This document shows, one piece after another, positions 45,026 to 53,186 of a DNA stretch of 64,000 nt (positions within the stretch are counted from its first letter, which is position 1; each line of letters starts with the position of its first letter). The stretch is from contig NZ_LIWB01000006.1 of the NCBI RefSeq assembly GCF_001905725.1, forward strand, positions 124,001 through 188,000, given 5' to 3'. The notes below the pieces were generated by a model. It saw only the letters and a list, made by a program, of their open reading frames with translations. It did not search any database and was not told the origin of the DNA. Source of the DNA: Streptomyces sp. CB02400 (GTDB taxonomy: Bacteria; Actinomycetota; Actinomycetes; Streptomycetales; Streptomycetaceae). The translations under genes were made by a program, and so were the position numbers.

Positions 45026-45979
45026 ATGGCCATTGCCAAGGCCGAGCGGCTGATGAACCTGGCGCTGTGTCTGCTCGGGACGCGCCGGCCCCTCAGCAAG
45101 CGTGAGCTGCGCGAGTCGATCGAGGCCTATCTCGAAGCGGGCTCCGACGACTCCTTCAACCGCATGTTCGAGCGCGACAAGGACGACCTGCGCGAACTCG
45201 GACTGGTCATCGAGACCGTGGAGAACCTGGACGGCGAGGTCGGCTATCTGGCCCGCCGCGACAGCAACCGGCTGCCGCCCATCACCCTCGACGCCGAGGA
45301 GGCCGCCGCCCTCGGGCTCGCCGCCAAGGTGTGGCAGCAGGCCCGGCTCGCCGGAGCGGCCAGCGGCGCCCTGCAGAAGCTGCGCGCGGCCGGCCTGCCC
45401 GAGGACGTCGACCCGTACGGCGCCCACGGCGCGCTGGAGCCGCGCATCCCGGTGCACGAGGCCGCGTTCGAGCCGCTGATGCTGGCCTGCCGCGACCGCC
45501 GGCCGGTCGTCTTCGACTACCGCAAGGCCAACGCCGCCCAGCCCGGACAGCGGCACGTCGAACCGTGGGCGCTGGAGTGCTGGCGCGGTCACTGGTACCT
45601 GGCCGGCTGGGACCGCGACCGGGGCGCCGAGCGGGTCTTCCGGCTCTCCCGGATCACCGGGAAGGTGCGCTCGCGCAGCGGCCGGTTCACCGTCCCGGTA
45701 CCGGACGTCGTCACCGTGCGGGAGACCGTGGCGAGCTGGGCCGGGGAGACCGCCGACCGCTCGGCGCGGATCCGGCTGCGTTCCGACGCCGGTTACCCCC
45801 TTCGGGCGAAGGCCACCGTGGTACGGGAACTCGGCGACGGCTGGGACGAGTTGGAGATTCCGTACGGGCACGGCCTGGACGCCTGGCTGGTGGAGTTCGG
45901 GCCCGATGTGGTGGTCCTGGAGCCCGCCGAGCTGCGGGCCGACGTGATGGACCGGCTGCGTGCCGTGGCCAAGGGCTGA
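45026..45979 (+). CDS. pafB: WYL-domain transcriptional regulator PafB
   Basis: 317 residues from ATG 45026 (AGGGAGG upstream). N-terminal winged helix (MAIAKAERLMNLALCLLGTRRPLSKRELRESI), middle WCX-linked region and WYL domain at ~150-215 (RPVVFDYRKAN..., RHVEPWALECWRGHWYLAGWDRDRG). In mycobacteria PafB and PafC form a heterodimer that activates LexA-independent DNA-damage genes, with the WYL domain thought to bind single-stranded nucleic acid. A TTTACC-N17-TACGGT promoter lies upstream. Followed 18 bp later by pafC. Confidence 0.95.
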   Translation: MAIAKAERLMNLALCLLGTRRPLSKRELRESIEAYLEAGSDDSFNRMFERDKDDLRELGLVIETVENLDGEVGYLARRDSNRLPPITLDAEEAAALGLAAKVWQQARLAGAASGALQKLRAAGLPEDVDPYGAHGALEPRIPVHEAAFEPLMLACRDRRPVVFDYRKANAAQPGQRHVEPWALECWRGHWYLAGWDRDRGAERVFRLSRITGKVRSRSGRFTVPVPDVVTVRETVASWAGETADRSARIRLRSDAGYPLRAKATVVRELGDGWDELEIPYGHGLDAWLVEFGPDVVVLEPAELRADVMDRLRAVAKG

Positions 45980-45997
45980 GGGGGAGCGGACAAGAAC

Positions 45998-46993
45998 GTG
46001 GCAGGCAAACCGGTCAGGCCCGTGAACGCCATCGACCAGACCCGGCGGATGCTCTCCCTGGTGACGTATCTGCGGGAGCGTCCCGGCGCGCGGATCGAGG
46101 ACGTGGCGCGCGCCTTCGGGATCACCGAGGACGAGCTGGTCTCCGACCTCGACGTGCTGCCCATGTGCGGCACCAGCTTCCGCGGCGGCGATCTGCTGGA
46201 CATCGACACCGACGGCGAGCGCATCTGGTGGCACAACCCGGCCGCCCTCGGCGCGGAGGCGGCCGAGCCGCTGCGGCTCGCCGCCGACGAGGCCACCGCG
46301 CTGCTGGTCGCCGCCCGTGCCGTGGCCACGCTGCCGGGGCTGCGCGAGGGCGACCGGCAGGCGCTGCTGCGGGCCACCGCGAAGGTGGAGGCCTCGGCCG
46401 GTGAGGCGGCCGGCGCCAGCGCCCGGCTGTCGGTGACCTTCGAGTCCGAGGGCGGCGTCTTCGCGGACGTCGACCGGGCCATCGCCGAGCGCCGCAGACT
46501 GTGGATCCGCTACTACTCGCCCGCCCGTGACGAGGTCACCGAGCGGGAGATCGACCCCATCCGCCTGGTCAGCGTCGGGCACACGTATGTCGAGGCCTGG
46601 TGCCGGCGCTCCGAGGCACGCCGCACCTTCCGGCTCGACCGGGTCGCCGAGATCCGCATCCTCGACGAGCCGTCCGCGCCGCCCGAGGTCGAGCTGCGGG
46701 ACCTGTCGGAGGCGCTGGTGCAGCCCGCGGCCGAGGATCCCGAGGTCGTGGTCGAGGTCGGGCCGGGCGGGCGCTGGGTCGCCGAGTACTACCCGCACGA
46801 CAGCGCGGACGAGCTTCCCGACGGCGGGCTGCGTATCACTCTGCGCACACCCGACCCGGCCTCGCTCAGACGGCTGGCCCTGCGGCTCGGCCGCGACGGC
46901 CGCATCGTCGAGCCGCACGCGCTGGCCGACAGCGCCCGGCAGGCGGCCCGTGAGGCGCTGGCGGCGTACGACGGGGTCGAGGCGGCCGGATGA
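45998..46993 (+). CDS. pafC: WYL-domain transcriptional regulator PafC
   Basis: 331 residues, GTG start preceded by GGGGAG. Paralogue of PafB with winged helix (TRRMLSLVTYLRERPGARIEDVARAFGITEDEL) and WYL domain ~155-215 (RRLWIRYYSPARDEVTEREIDPIRLVSVGHTYVEAWCRRSE). Works with PafB as promoter-bound activator at RecA-NDp sites. Three or four matching promoter sites occur in this window. Its stop overlaps the next start (ATGA). Confidence 0.95.
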   Translation: MAGKPVRPVNAIDQTRRMLSLVTYLRERPGARIEDVARAFGITEDELVSDLDVLPMCGTSFRGGDLLDIDTDGERIWWHNPAALGAEAAEPLRLAADEATALLVAARAVATLPGLREGDRQALLRATAKVEASAGEAAGASARLSVTFESEGGVFADVDRAIAERRRLWIRYYSPARDEVTEREIDPIRLVSVGHTYVEAWCRRSEARRTFRLDRVAEIRILDEPSAPPEVELRDLSEALVQPAAEDPEVVVEVGPGGRWVAEYYPHDSADELPDGGLRITLRTPDPASLRRLALRLGRDGRIVEPHALADSARQAAREALAAYDGVEAAG

Positions 46994-47328
46994 GCGGGAC
47001 CGCACGGACAGGACGACAGGCAGGAGCGAGGGCTTTGAGCGAGTCGGCGACGTCCGGTGCGCGGACCATGACGGCGGCGTCCGCGTTCGCGGGGATGAGG
47101 AGCGTGGCCCCGGTGATGTTCCGGGCGGGCTGCCCGGACTGCCGGGAGCGCTTCGAGCTCGCCGCGAGCGCGCTGCGCCTGGCCATCGGCGCCAGCAGCC
47201 GTACCACCTTTTACTCCTTCACCTGCCCCGAGTGCGGGGCGGCCGTCCGCAAGCCGGCGGGGGAGCGGATCGTGGAGCTGCTCATCGGCGGAGGGGTCCG
47301 GACACTGCGGCTCCACTCGACCGTCTAG
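46990..47328 (+). CDS. Small zinc-ribbon protein cotranscribed with pafBC
   Basis: 112 residues, ATG overlapping the pafC stop by 4 bp. Two Cys pairs, C-x2-C in AGCPDCRERFEL and C-x2-C in FTCPECGAAV, form a zinc ribbon in the middle; the C-terminus is VRTLRLHSTV. A shorter form from the ATG at 47095 would keep the complete ribbon and is possible, as the first 35 residues are low-complexity. Coupling to pafC suggests a link to PafBC function, but there is no direct evidence. Confidence 0.75.
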   Translation: MSGTARTGRQAGARALSESATSGARTMTAASAFAGMRSVAPVMFRAGCPDCRERFELAASALRLAIGASSRTTFYSFTCPECGAAVRKPAGERIVELLIGGGVRTLRLHSTV

Positions 47329-47338
47329 GCTCGCCCTC

Positions 47339-47533
47339 ATGTTCTGGCCGATGTTCGCGATTGCCGTGGGGTTCCTGGGTCTGCTGGTGCTCGGGGTGTT
47401 CGCAGTCAAGGTCTTCGTCGAGGCGGAACGGCTCGGCAGGCAGGTCACGGACTCGGCCCGCCGCATCAGCCGCGCCGCGGAGGACCTGGAACACGCGGCG
47501 ACCAGCACGGCCCGCTCCGCCGAAGCCCTCTGA
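47339..47533 (+). CDS. Small membrane protein
   Basis: 64 residues. One transmembrane helix (FAIAVGFLGLLVLGVFAVKVFV, ~6-27) and a C-terminal amphipathic helix with DUF948-like character (VTDSARRISRAAEDLEHAATSTARS). Starts 10 bp after the zinc-ribbon gene, so probably in the pafBC operon. Function unknown. Confidence 0.7.
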   Translation: MFWPMFAIAVGFLGLLVLGVFAVKVFVEAERLGRQVTDSARRISRAAEDLEHAATSTARSAEAL

Positions 47534-47709
47534 GCGGTCCCGGCCACTCCCGGCGCCGGTTCGCCCTGTCACCGTGCGGGTCCCGGCAGGTACGCTGCTG
47601 GTCGCGGCCCGGAGAACGAGGCCCGGACCGCGGACGGGAGTACGCACGGGGATTGCCGGACGTTTACCCCTGAGCGTTACGATCGCTGTCAGCGCCGTCG
47701 TTCGGACAC

Positions 47710-47729
47710 CTGTCCGACCGGTCGGACAG
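47710..47729. promoter_or_regulatory. 20-bp perfect palindrome upstream of tatA
   Basis: CTGTCCGACCGGTCGGACAG, 38 bp before the tatA ATG. Shape fits a dimeric repressor operator (TetR-like) or, as RNA, a short hairpin without loop. The rest of the 234-bp gap between the small membrane protein and tatA shows no gene. Confidence 0.5.
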
Positions 47730-47767
47730 CCACCCACCCACCCGCCTCGGTGAGAAGGTAAAGACTT

Positions 47768-48049
47768 ATGGGACGGCTCGGACCCACCGAGATCATTCTG
47801 ATCCTCGTCGTCATCATCCTGCTGTTCGGCGCGAAGAAGCTCCCGGACATGGCGCGGTCGCTCGGCAAGTCCGCCCGCATCCTCAAGAGCGAGGCGAAGG
47901 CGATGAAGGACGACAACAAGTCCGCCGCCCCCGCCGACCCGCCGGCCACCGGCGAGCAGCCCCCGGCGCAGCGCACCATCCAGGCCGCCCCCGGCGACGT
48001 GACCAGCTCCCGCCCGGTCACGGAGCCGACGGACACGACCAAGCGCTGA
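47768..48049 (+). CDS. tatA: Sec-independent translocase subunit TatA
   Basis: 93 residues. TatA pore/anchor component of the twin-arginine translocase. Short N-terminal transmembrane helix ([14 protein letters not shown], ~8-21), hinge FGAKKLPD with the conserved Phe-Gly, then an amphipathic helix ([19 protein letters not shown]) and a disordered Pro/Ala tail. AGAAGG 9 nt before ATG. Paired with tatC 47 bp later; a TatB, if encoded, is elsewhere. Confidence 0.95.
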   Translation: MGRLGPTEIILILVVIILLFGAKKLPDMARSLGKSARILKSEAKAMKDDNKSAAPADPPATGEQPPAQRTIQAAPGDVTSSRPVTEPTDTTKR

Positions 48050-48096
48050 CGCAGGGCCGGTGAACTCCGGCCCGCCGCACGAGATGGGAACGTGGG

Positions 48097-49011
48097 TTGC
48101 TCAAGTCTGCCCGCAAGCAGGAGAGGGATCCCGAGGGGCGGATGCCCCTCGTGGAACACCTGCGTGAGCTGCGCAACCGGCTCGCCAAGGCCGTCGTCGC
48201 GATCGTCGTGGTGATGATCGCGGCCGCGTTCTACAGCGAGCAGCTCATGCAGTTCCTCGCGGAGCCGGTGCCCAAATGCGAGGACCTGGCGAACAGCGAC
48301 GGTGGTAACTGCGCCATCGTCTCCTTCAACACGCTGACGTCGCCGTTCACCACGACGATCAAGGTGAGCCTCATGGCCGGCCTGATCGTCTCCAGCCCTG
48401 TGTGGCTCTACCAGCTCTGGGCCTTCGTCGCCCCCGGGCTGCACAAGCACGAGAAGAAGTACACCTACTACTTCGTCTCGGCCGCGGTTCCGCTGTTCGT
48501 CGGCGGCGCCTACCTGTCGTACGTCATCCTCCCCGTCAGCATCAAGGTGCTGCTCAGCCTCACCCCCGGGGGATCGGCCAACATCCTCTCGCTCGACGAG
48601 GTCCTCGACTTCACCATCAGGATGGTGCTGGTCTTCGGCCTGGCCTTCGAGCTCCCCCTGCTGCTCATCATGCTGAACCTGGTCGGCATCGTCTCCGGCC
48701 GCCGCATGATGGGCTGGTGGCGCGGTGTCGTCATGGGCGTCTTCGTCTTCGGCGCGGTCGCGACGCCCACCACCGACCCGGTGGGGATGATCGCGCTCTC
48801 CGGGCCCATCGTCGTCCTCTACTTCGTCGCTGTGGCGTTCTCGCTGCTCAACGACAAACGGCGTGCCCGCAAGGAATCCCAGGGCCCCGCCGACGACGAG
48901 GCCTCCGAACTGGATCTCACCCCGGAGGACATCGATCCGGTGGAGCCCGTGGCCGCCCTGCCCGAGCAGGCGTCCAAGGACCGGGTCAACGGTTATGACG
49001 ACGTGACCTGA
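48097..49011 (+). CDS. tatC: Sec-independent translocase subunit TatC
   Basis: 304 residues, TTG start. Six transmembrane helices; receptor for twin-arginine signal peptides. The N-terminal MPLVEHLRELRNRL carries the conserved Glu contact, and further family segments are FNTLTSPFTTTIKVSL, PVWLYQLWAFVAPGLHKHEKK and FELPLLLIML. The C-terminal ~55 residues are acidic and hydrophilic. Streptomyces use Tat heavily for secreted enzymes. Confidence 0.96.
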   Translation: MLKSARKQERDPEGRMPLVEHLRELRNRLAKAVVAIVVVMIAAAFYSEQLMQFLAEPVPKCEDLANSDGGNCAIVSFNTLTSPFTTTIKVSLMAGLIVSSPVWLYQLWAFVAPGLHKHEKKYTYYFVSAAVPLFVGGAYLSYVILPVSIKVLLSLTPGGSANILSLDEVLDFTIRMVLVFGLAFELPLLLIMLNLVGIVSGRRMMGWWRGVVMGVFVFGAVATPTTDPVGMIALSGPIVVLYFVAVAFSLLNDKRRARKESQGPADDEASELDLTPEDIDPVEPVAALPEQASKDRVNGYDDVT

Positions 49012-49042
49012 GGACCGCCTCGCAGCTCATAGGGTCATCCCC

Positions 49043-49933
49043 GTGACCAGCGAGATCACCCTCTTCGTCAACCCCACCGCGGGCCGCGGCCGGGGCGCCC
49101 GCGCGGCGCGGTCGGCCGCTTCCGCGTTCCGGGACGCCGGTTTCTCGGTGCGGACCGTGCTCGGTGACGATCCCCGGGACGCCCTGGACCGGGCGCGCGC
49201 CACCGTCGAGGAGGGCACCGGCGCCCTGATCGCCGTCGGCGGCGACGGGATGGCGAACCTCGCCCTCCAGGCCGTCGTCGGCACCGGCACCCCCTTCGGC
49301 CTGGTCGCCGCCGGAACCGGCAACGACTTCGCCCGCGCCCTCGGCATGCCCCTGCGGGAACCGGCCGCGGCCGGCCGGATGATCGCCGACGCCCTCAAGT
49401 GCGGCCGGGTCCGCGACATCGACCTCGGCCGGGTCGGCGACCGCTGGTTCGGCGCCGTACTCGCCTCCGGCTTCGACTCGCGGGTCAACGACCGCGGCAA
49501 CCGGATGCGGCTGCCCCTCGGCCGCTTGAAGTACGACGTCGCGATGGTCGCCGAGCTGGCCGCCTTCCGCCCGCTGCCGTACCGGATCACCCTGGACGGC
49601 GGCGAGGTCCGCGAGGTCGAGGCGACGCTGGTCGCCGTCGGCAACGGGCCGTCGTACGGCGGCGGCATGCGGATCTGCCCCGGAGCCGATCTCACCGACG
49701 GGCTGTTCGACATCACGGTGGTCGGCGAGTGCAGCCGGGCCACGCTGCTGCGGGTGTTCCCGAGGGTGTACCGGGGGACGCACGTCGGTCATCCCGCGAT
49801 CACCGTGCTGCGGGCGGCGAGCGTGGAGCTGGTCGCCGAGGAGGTCACCGGGTACGCGGACGGGGAGCCGGTGGGGCCGCTGCCGCTCACCGCGCGCTGC
49901 GTGCCGGGCGCGCTGCGGGTCGTGGGCCCCTGA
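49043..49933 (+). CDS. Diacylglycerol kinase-family lipid kinase
   Basis: 296 residues, GTG start. DAGK catalytic domain motifs: FVNPTAGRGRGARA (nucleotide region), AVGGDGMANLALQ (GGDG) and AAGTGNDFARALG. The C-terminal beta domain follows (GNGPSYGGGMRICPGADLTDGLFDITVV). Probably phosphorylates diacylglycerol or a related lipid or sphingoid base. Located 31 bp after tatC, in the order tatA-tatC-DAGK-helY also seen in other actinobacteria. Confidence 0.93.
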   Translation: MTSEITLFVNPTAGRGRGARAARSAASAFRDAGFSVRTVLGDDPRDALDRARATVEEGTGALIAVGGDGMANLALQAVVGTGTPFGLVAAGTGNDFARALGMPLREPAAAGRMIADALKCGRVRDIDLGRVGDRWFGAVLASGFDSRVNDRGNRMRLPLGRLKYDVAMVAELAAFRPLPYRITLDGGEVREVEATLVAVGNGPSYGGGMRICPGADLTDGLFDITVVGECSRATLLRVFPRVYRGTHVGHPAITVLRAASVELVAEEVTGYADGEPVGPLPLTARCVPGALRVVGP

Positions 49934-49952
49934 ACGGATAATGATCGTCCTG

Positions 49953-49975
49953 TTGTCGGTGCGGCCCGGTACGCT
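49953..49975 (+). promoter_or_regulatory. Perfect PafBC/RecA-NDp-type promoter of the helY gene
   Basis: TTGTCGGTG (49953-49961), exactly 8 nt, TACGCT (49970-49975). Full match to the TTGTCRGTG-N8-TANNNT consensus. The ATG follows 10 nt later, so the transcript would have no or almost no leader. Confidence 0.75.
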
Positions 49976-49985
49976 CGAAAGCACG

Positions 49986-52799
49986 ATGACAGAGGACCTC
50001 TCACCGGCCGAGCGGTACGCGGCGGCGCGCAGGCGCGCTGCCGAGCAGGCCACCGCGCTCGCCTCCTTCCGCGAGATGTACGACTTCGGCCTCGACCCCT
50101 TCCAGATCGAGGCCTGCCAGGCGCTCGAAGCGGGGAAGGGCGTGCTGGTCGCCGCGCCCACCGGCTCCGGCAAGACGATCGTCGGCGAGTTCGCCGTCCA
50201 CCTCGCCCTCCAGCAGGGCAAGAAGTGCTTCTACACGACACCCATCAAGGCGCTGTCGAACCAGAAGTACGCCGACCTGTGCCGCCGCTACGGCACGGAG
50301 AAGGTGGGCCTGCTCACCGGCGACAACAGCGTCAACTCCGACGCCCCGGTGGTCGTGATGACCACCGAGGTGCTGCGGAACATGCTGTACGCCGGGTCGC
50401 AGACCCTCCTCGGCCTCGGCTACGTGGTGATGGACGAGGTGCACTACCTCTCCGACCGCTTCCGCGGCGCCGTCTGGGAGGAAGTGATCATCCACCTCCC
50501 CGAGTCGGTGACCCTGGTGTCACTCTCGGCGACGGTGTCGAACGCGGAGGAGTTCGGCGACTGGCTGGACACCGTCCGCGGCGACACCCAGGTGATCGTC
50601 TCCGAGCACCGGCCCGTGCCGCTGTTCCAGCACGTGCTCGCGGGGCGCCGGATATACGACCTGTTCGAGGAGGGGGAGGGCCGCAAGAAGGCCGTCAACC
50701 CGGACCTCACGCGCATGGCCCGCCTGGAGGCGAGCCGCCCGTCCTGGGGCGACCGCCGGCGCGGGCGGGGCAACATGCGCGAGGCCGACCGGGAGCGCGA
50801 GCGCCGGCAGCGCTCGCGGGTGTGGACGCCGAGCCGGCCCGAGGTCATCGAGCGGCTCGACGCCGAGGGCCTGCTGCCCGCGATCACCTTCATCTTCAGC
50901 CGCGCCGCCTGCGAGGCCGCCGTCCAGCAGTGCCTGTACGCGGGCCTCAGGCTCAACGACGAGGAGGCGCGGGCCGCGGTCCGCTCCCTGGTCGAGGAGC
51001 GCACGGCCTCCATCCCGGCCGAGGACCTGCACGTCCTGGGTTACTACGAGTGGCTGGAGGGCCTGGAGCGCGGCATCGCGGCCCATCACGCGGGCATGCT
51101 GCCGACGTTCAAGGAGGTCGTCGAGGAGCTGTTCGTACGCGGTCTGGTGAAGGCCGTGTTCGCGACCGAGACCCTCGCGCTCGGCATCAACATGCCCGCC
51201 CGCTCGGTGGTCCTGGAGAAGCTCGTCAAGTGGAACGGCGAGCAGCACGCCGACATCACCCCCGGCGAGTACACCCAGCTGACCGGCCGGGCCGGCCGGC
51301 GCGGCATCGACGTCGAGGGCCACGCGGTCGTGCTGTGGCAGCGCGCCATGAACCCCGACCACCTGGCGGGACTGGCCGGCACGCGCACGTATCCGCTGCG
51401 CTCCAGCTTCCGGCCGTCGTACAACATGGCGGTCAACCTGGTCGAGCAGTTCGGCCGGCACCGCTCGCGCGAGCTGCTCGAGACGTCCTTCGCGCAGTTC
51501 CAGGCGGACAAGTCGGTCGTGGGCATCTCCCGGCAGGTGCAGCGCAACGAGGAGGGTCTCGAGGGCTACAAGGAGTCCATGACCTGCCACCTCGGCGACT
51601 TCGAGGAGTACGCGCGGCTGCGCCGGGAGCTGAAGGACCGGGAGAACGAGCTGGCCCGGCAGGGCGCGGCGCAGCGCCGCGCGGAGGCCGCCGTCGCGCT
51701 GGAGAAGCTCAAGCCCGGTGACATCATCCACGTACCCACCGGGAAGTACGCGGGGCTGGCGCTGGTCCTCGATCCGGGGCTGCCGGCGGGCCGTTCCAAC
51801 GGCCACCGCGGTTACGAGTACGCCGACGGCCCGCGCCCGCTGGTGCTGACCGCGGAGCGGCAGGTCAAGCGGCTGGCGTCGATGGACTTCCCGGTACCGG
51901 TGGAGGCGCTGGAGCGGATGCGGATCCCGAAGTCCTTCAACGCGCGGTCCCCGCAGTCCCGCCGGGACCTCGCCTCCGCGCTGCGCACCAAGGCCGGGCA
52001 CATCGCGCCGGACCGGCACCGCAAGAAGCGTGCCCAGGCGGCCGACGACCGGGAGATCGCGCGGCTGCGCAAGGCGCTGCGGGCGCACCCGTGCCACGGC
52101 TGCCAGGACCGTGAGGACCACGCCCGCTGGGCCGAGCGCTACCACCGGCTGCTGCGTGACACCTCGCAGCTCGAGCGCCGTATCGAGGGCCGGACGAACA
52201 CCATCGCCCGCACCTTCGACCGGATCGTCGCGCTGCTGACCGAGATGGACTATCTGCGCGGCGACGAGGTCACCGAGCACGGCAAGCGGCTGGCTCGGCT
52301 GTACGGCGAACTGGACCTGCTGGCCAGCGAATGCCTGCGCGAGGGCGTCTGGGAGGGGCTCGCCCCCGCCGAACTCGCCGCGTGCGTGTCGGCGTTGGTG
52401 TACGAGGCCCGGGTCGCCGACGACGCGATGGCGCCCAAGCTGCCGTCGGGCAAGGCCAAGGCGGCGCTCGGCGAGATGGTCCGCATCTGGGGCCGGCTGG
52501 ACGCCCTGGAGGAGGACTTCCGGATCAGCCAGACGGAGGGCGTGGGCCAGCGCGAGCCCGACCTCGGATTCGCCTGGGCCGCCTACACGTGGGCGTCCGG
52601 CAAGGGCCTGGACGAGGTGCTGCGCGAGGCGGAGATGCCGGCCGGTGACTTCGTGCGCTGGTGCAAGCAGGTCATCGACGTGCTGGGCCAGATCTCGGCC
52701 GCCGCGCCGACCGCCGAGGGTTCGACGGTCGCCAAGAACGCCCGCAAGGCGGTCGACGGACTGCTGCGCGGCGTGGTCGCCTACTCGTCCGTGGGCTGA
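49986..52799 (+). CDS. helY: DEVH-box helicase of the SKI2/Mtr4 type (HelY)
   Basis: 937 residues from ATG 49986. Superfamily 2 helicase: Walker A AAPTGSGKT (~56-64), motif Ia TTPIKALSNQK, motif II MDEVH (~148-152), motif III SLSATVSN, and in RecA domain 2 HHAGMLPTFKEVVEELF, ATETLALGINMPARSVV and QLTGRAGRRGID. The C-terminal ~450 residues include the SKI2-type DSHCT domain (GEYSRASR-like, VYEARVADDAM). Related enzymes unwind RNA or RNA-DNA hybrids in decay and repair. Preceded by a PafBC-type promoter, which points to DNA-damage induction. Mycobacterial helY is also near tatAC and pafBC. Confidence 0.94.
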   Translation: MTEDLSPAERYAAARRRAAEQATALASFREMYDFGLDPFQIEACQALEAGKGVLVAAPTGSGKTIVGEFAVHLALQQGKKCFYTTPIKALSNQKYADLCRRYGTEKVGLLTGDNSVNSDAPVVVMTTEVLRNMLYAGSQTLLGLGYVVMDEVHYLSDRFRGAVWEEVIIHLPESVTLVSLSATVSNAEEFGDWLDTVRGDTQVIVSEHRPVPLFQHVLAGRRIYDLFEEGEGRKKAVNPDLTRMARLEASRPSWGDRRRGRGNMREADRERERRQRSRVWTPSRPEVIERLDAEGLLPAITFIFSRAACEAAVQQCLYAGLRLNDEEARAAVRSLVEERTASIPAEDLHVLGYYEWLEGLERGIAAHHAGMLPTFKEVVEELFVRGLVKAVFATETLALGINMPARSVVLEKLVKWNGEQHADITPGEYTQLTGRAGRRGIDVEGHAVVLWQRAMNPDHLAGLAGTRTYPLRSSFRPSYNMAVNLVEQFGRHRSRELLETSFAQFQADKSVVGISRQVQRNEEGLEGYKESMTCHLGDFEEYARLRRELKDRENELARQGAAQRRAEAAVALEKLKPGDIIHVPTGKYAGLALVLDPGLPAGRSNGHRGYEYADGPRPLVLTAERQVKRLASMDFPVPVEALERMRIPKSFNARSPQSRRDLASALRTKAGHIAPDRHRKKRAQAADDREIARLRKALRAHPCHGCQDREDHARWAERYHRLLRDTSQLERRIEGRTNTIARTFDRIVALLTEMDYLRGDEVTEHGKRLARLYGELDLLASECLREGVWEGLAPAELAACVSALVYEARVADDAMAPKLPSGKAKAALGEMVRIWGRLDALEEDFRISQTEGVGQREPDLGFAWAAYTWASGKGLDEVLREAEMPAGDFVRWCKQVIDVLGQISAAAPTAEGSTVAKNARKAVDGLLRGVVAYSSVG

Positions 52800-52819
52800 A
52801 CACCTGGCCCAGGAGCCTC

Positions 52820-52858
52820 GCAGAAGCCCGGTGCGCCCCGTGCGCGCCGGGCTTCTGC
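52820..52858 (+). terminator. Terminator after helY
   Basis: GCAGAAGCCCGG (52820-52831) pairs with CCGGGCTTCTGC (52847-52858), the inner bases extending the stem. The remaining gap to 53186 carries no gene; it includes a TGTTCGAACA palindrome (52983-52992) and must contain the conservon promoter. Confidence 0.75.
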
Positions 52859-53186
52859 CTTCCGTGCGCCCTCACCGGGGAGGCGTCACCGCCCGGTTCC
52901 ATGGGCAGGATCAAGGCGCCCGGGGCGCTCCCTCACCCATGACGGTGAGTGGTTTTCGTACGCCTGAGCGTGATGACGGAGTGTGTTCGAACAGCCGCAC
53001 TGCGTGTAAACGACCTGAGCGTACTCCTGTCCCAGGGGTCATTTCCGGCACTCGCCGAATATGACATGGCGATGATCCTGCCGGACTAAGCTCGCCCGCA
53101 GCGCACCGAGTTGAGATGAATTCGTGCGCTTGTTCCCCTATGTGCACGTTTCCCGGCCGTCAGTCGATTCGTTTCAGAGGGCTCAC

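Noticed and set aside
52983-52992. TGTTCGAACA as a LexA operator for the conservon
   Set aside because: Spacing does not fit the GAAC-N4-GTTC consensus and conservons are not known damage genes.
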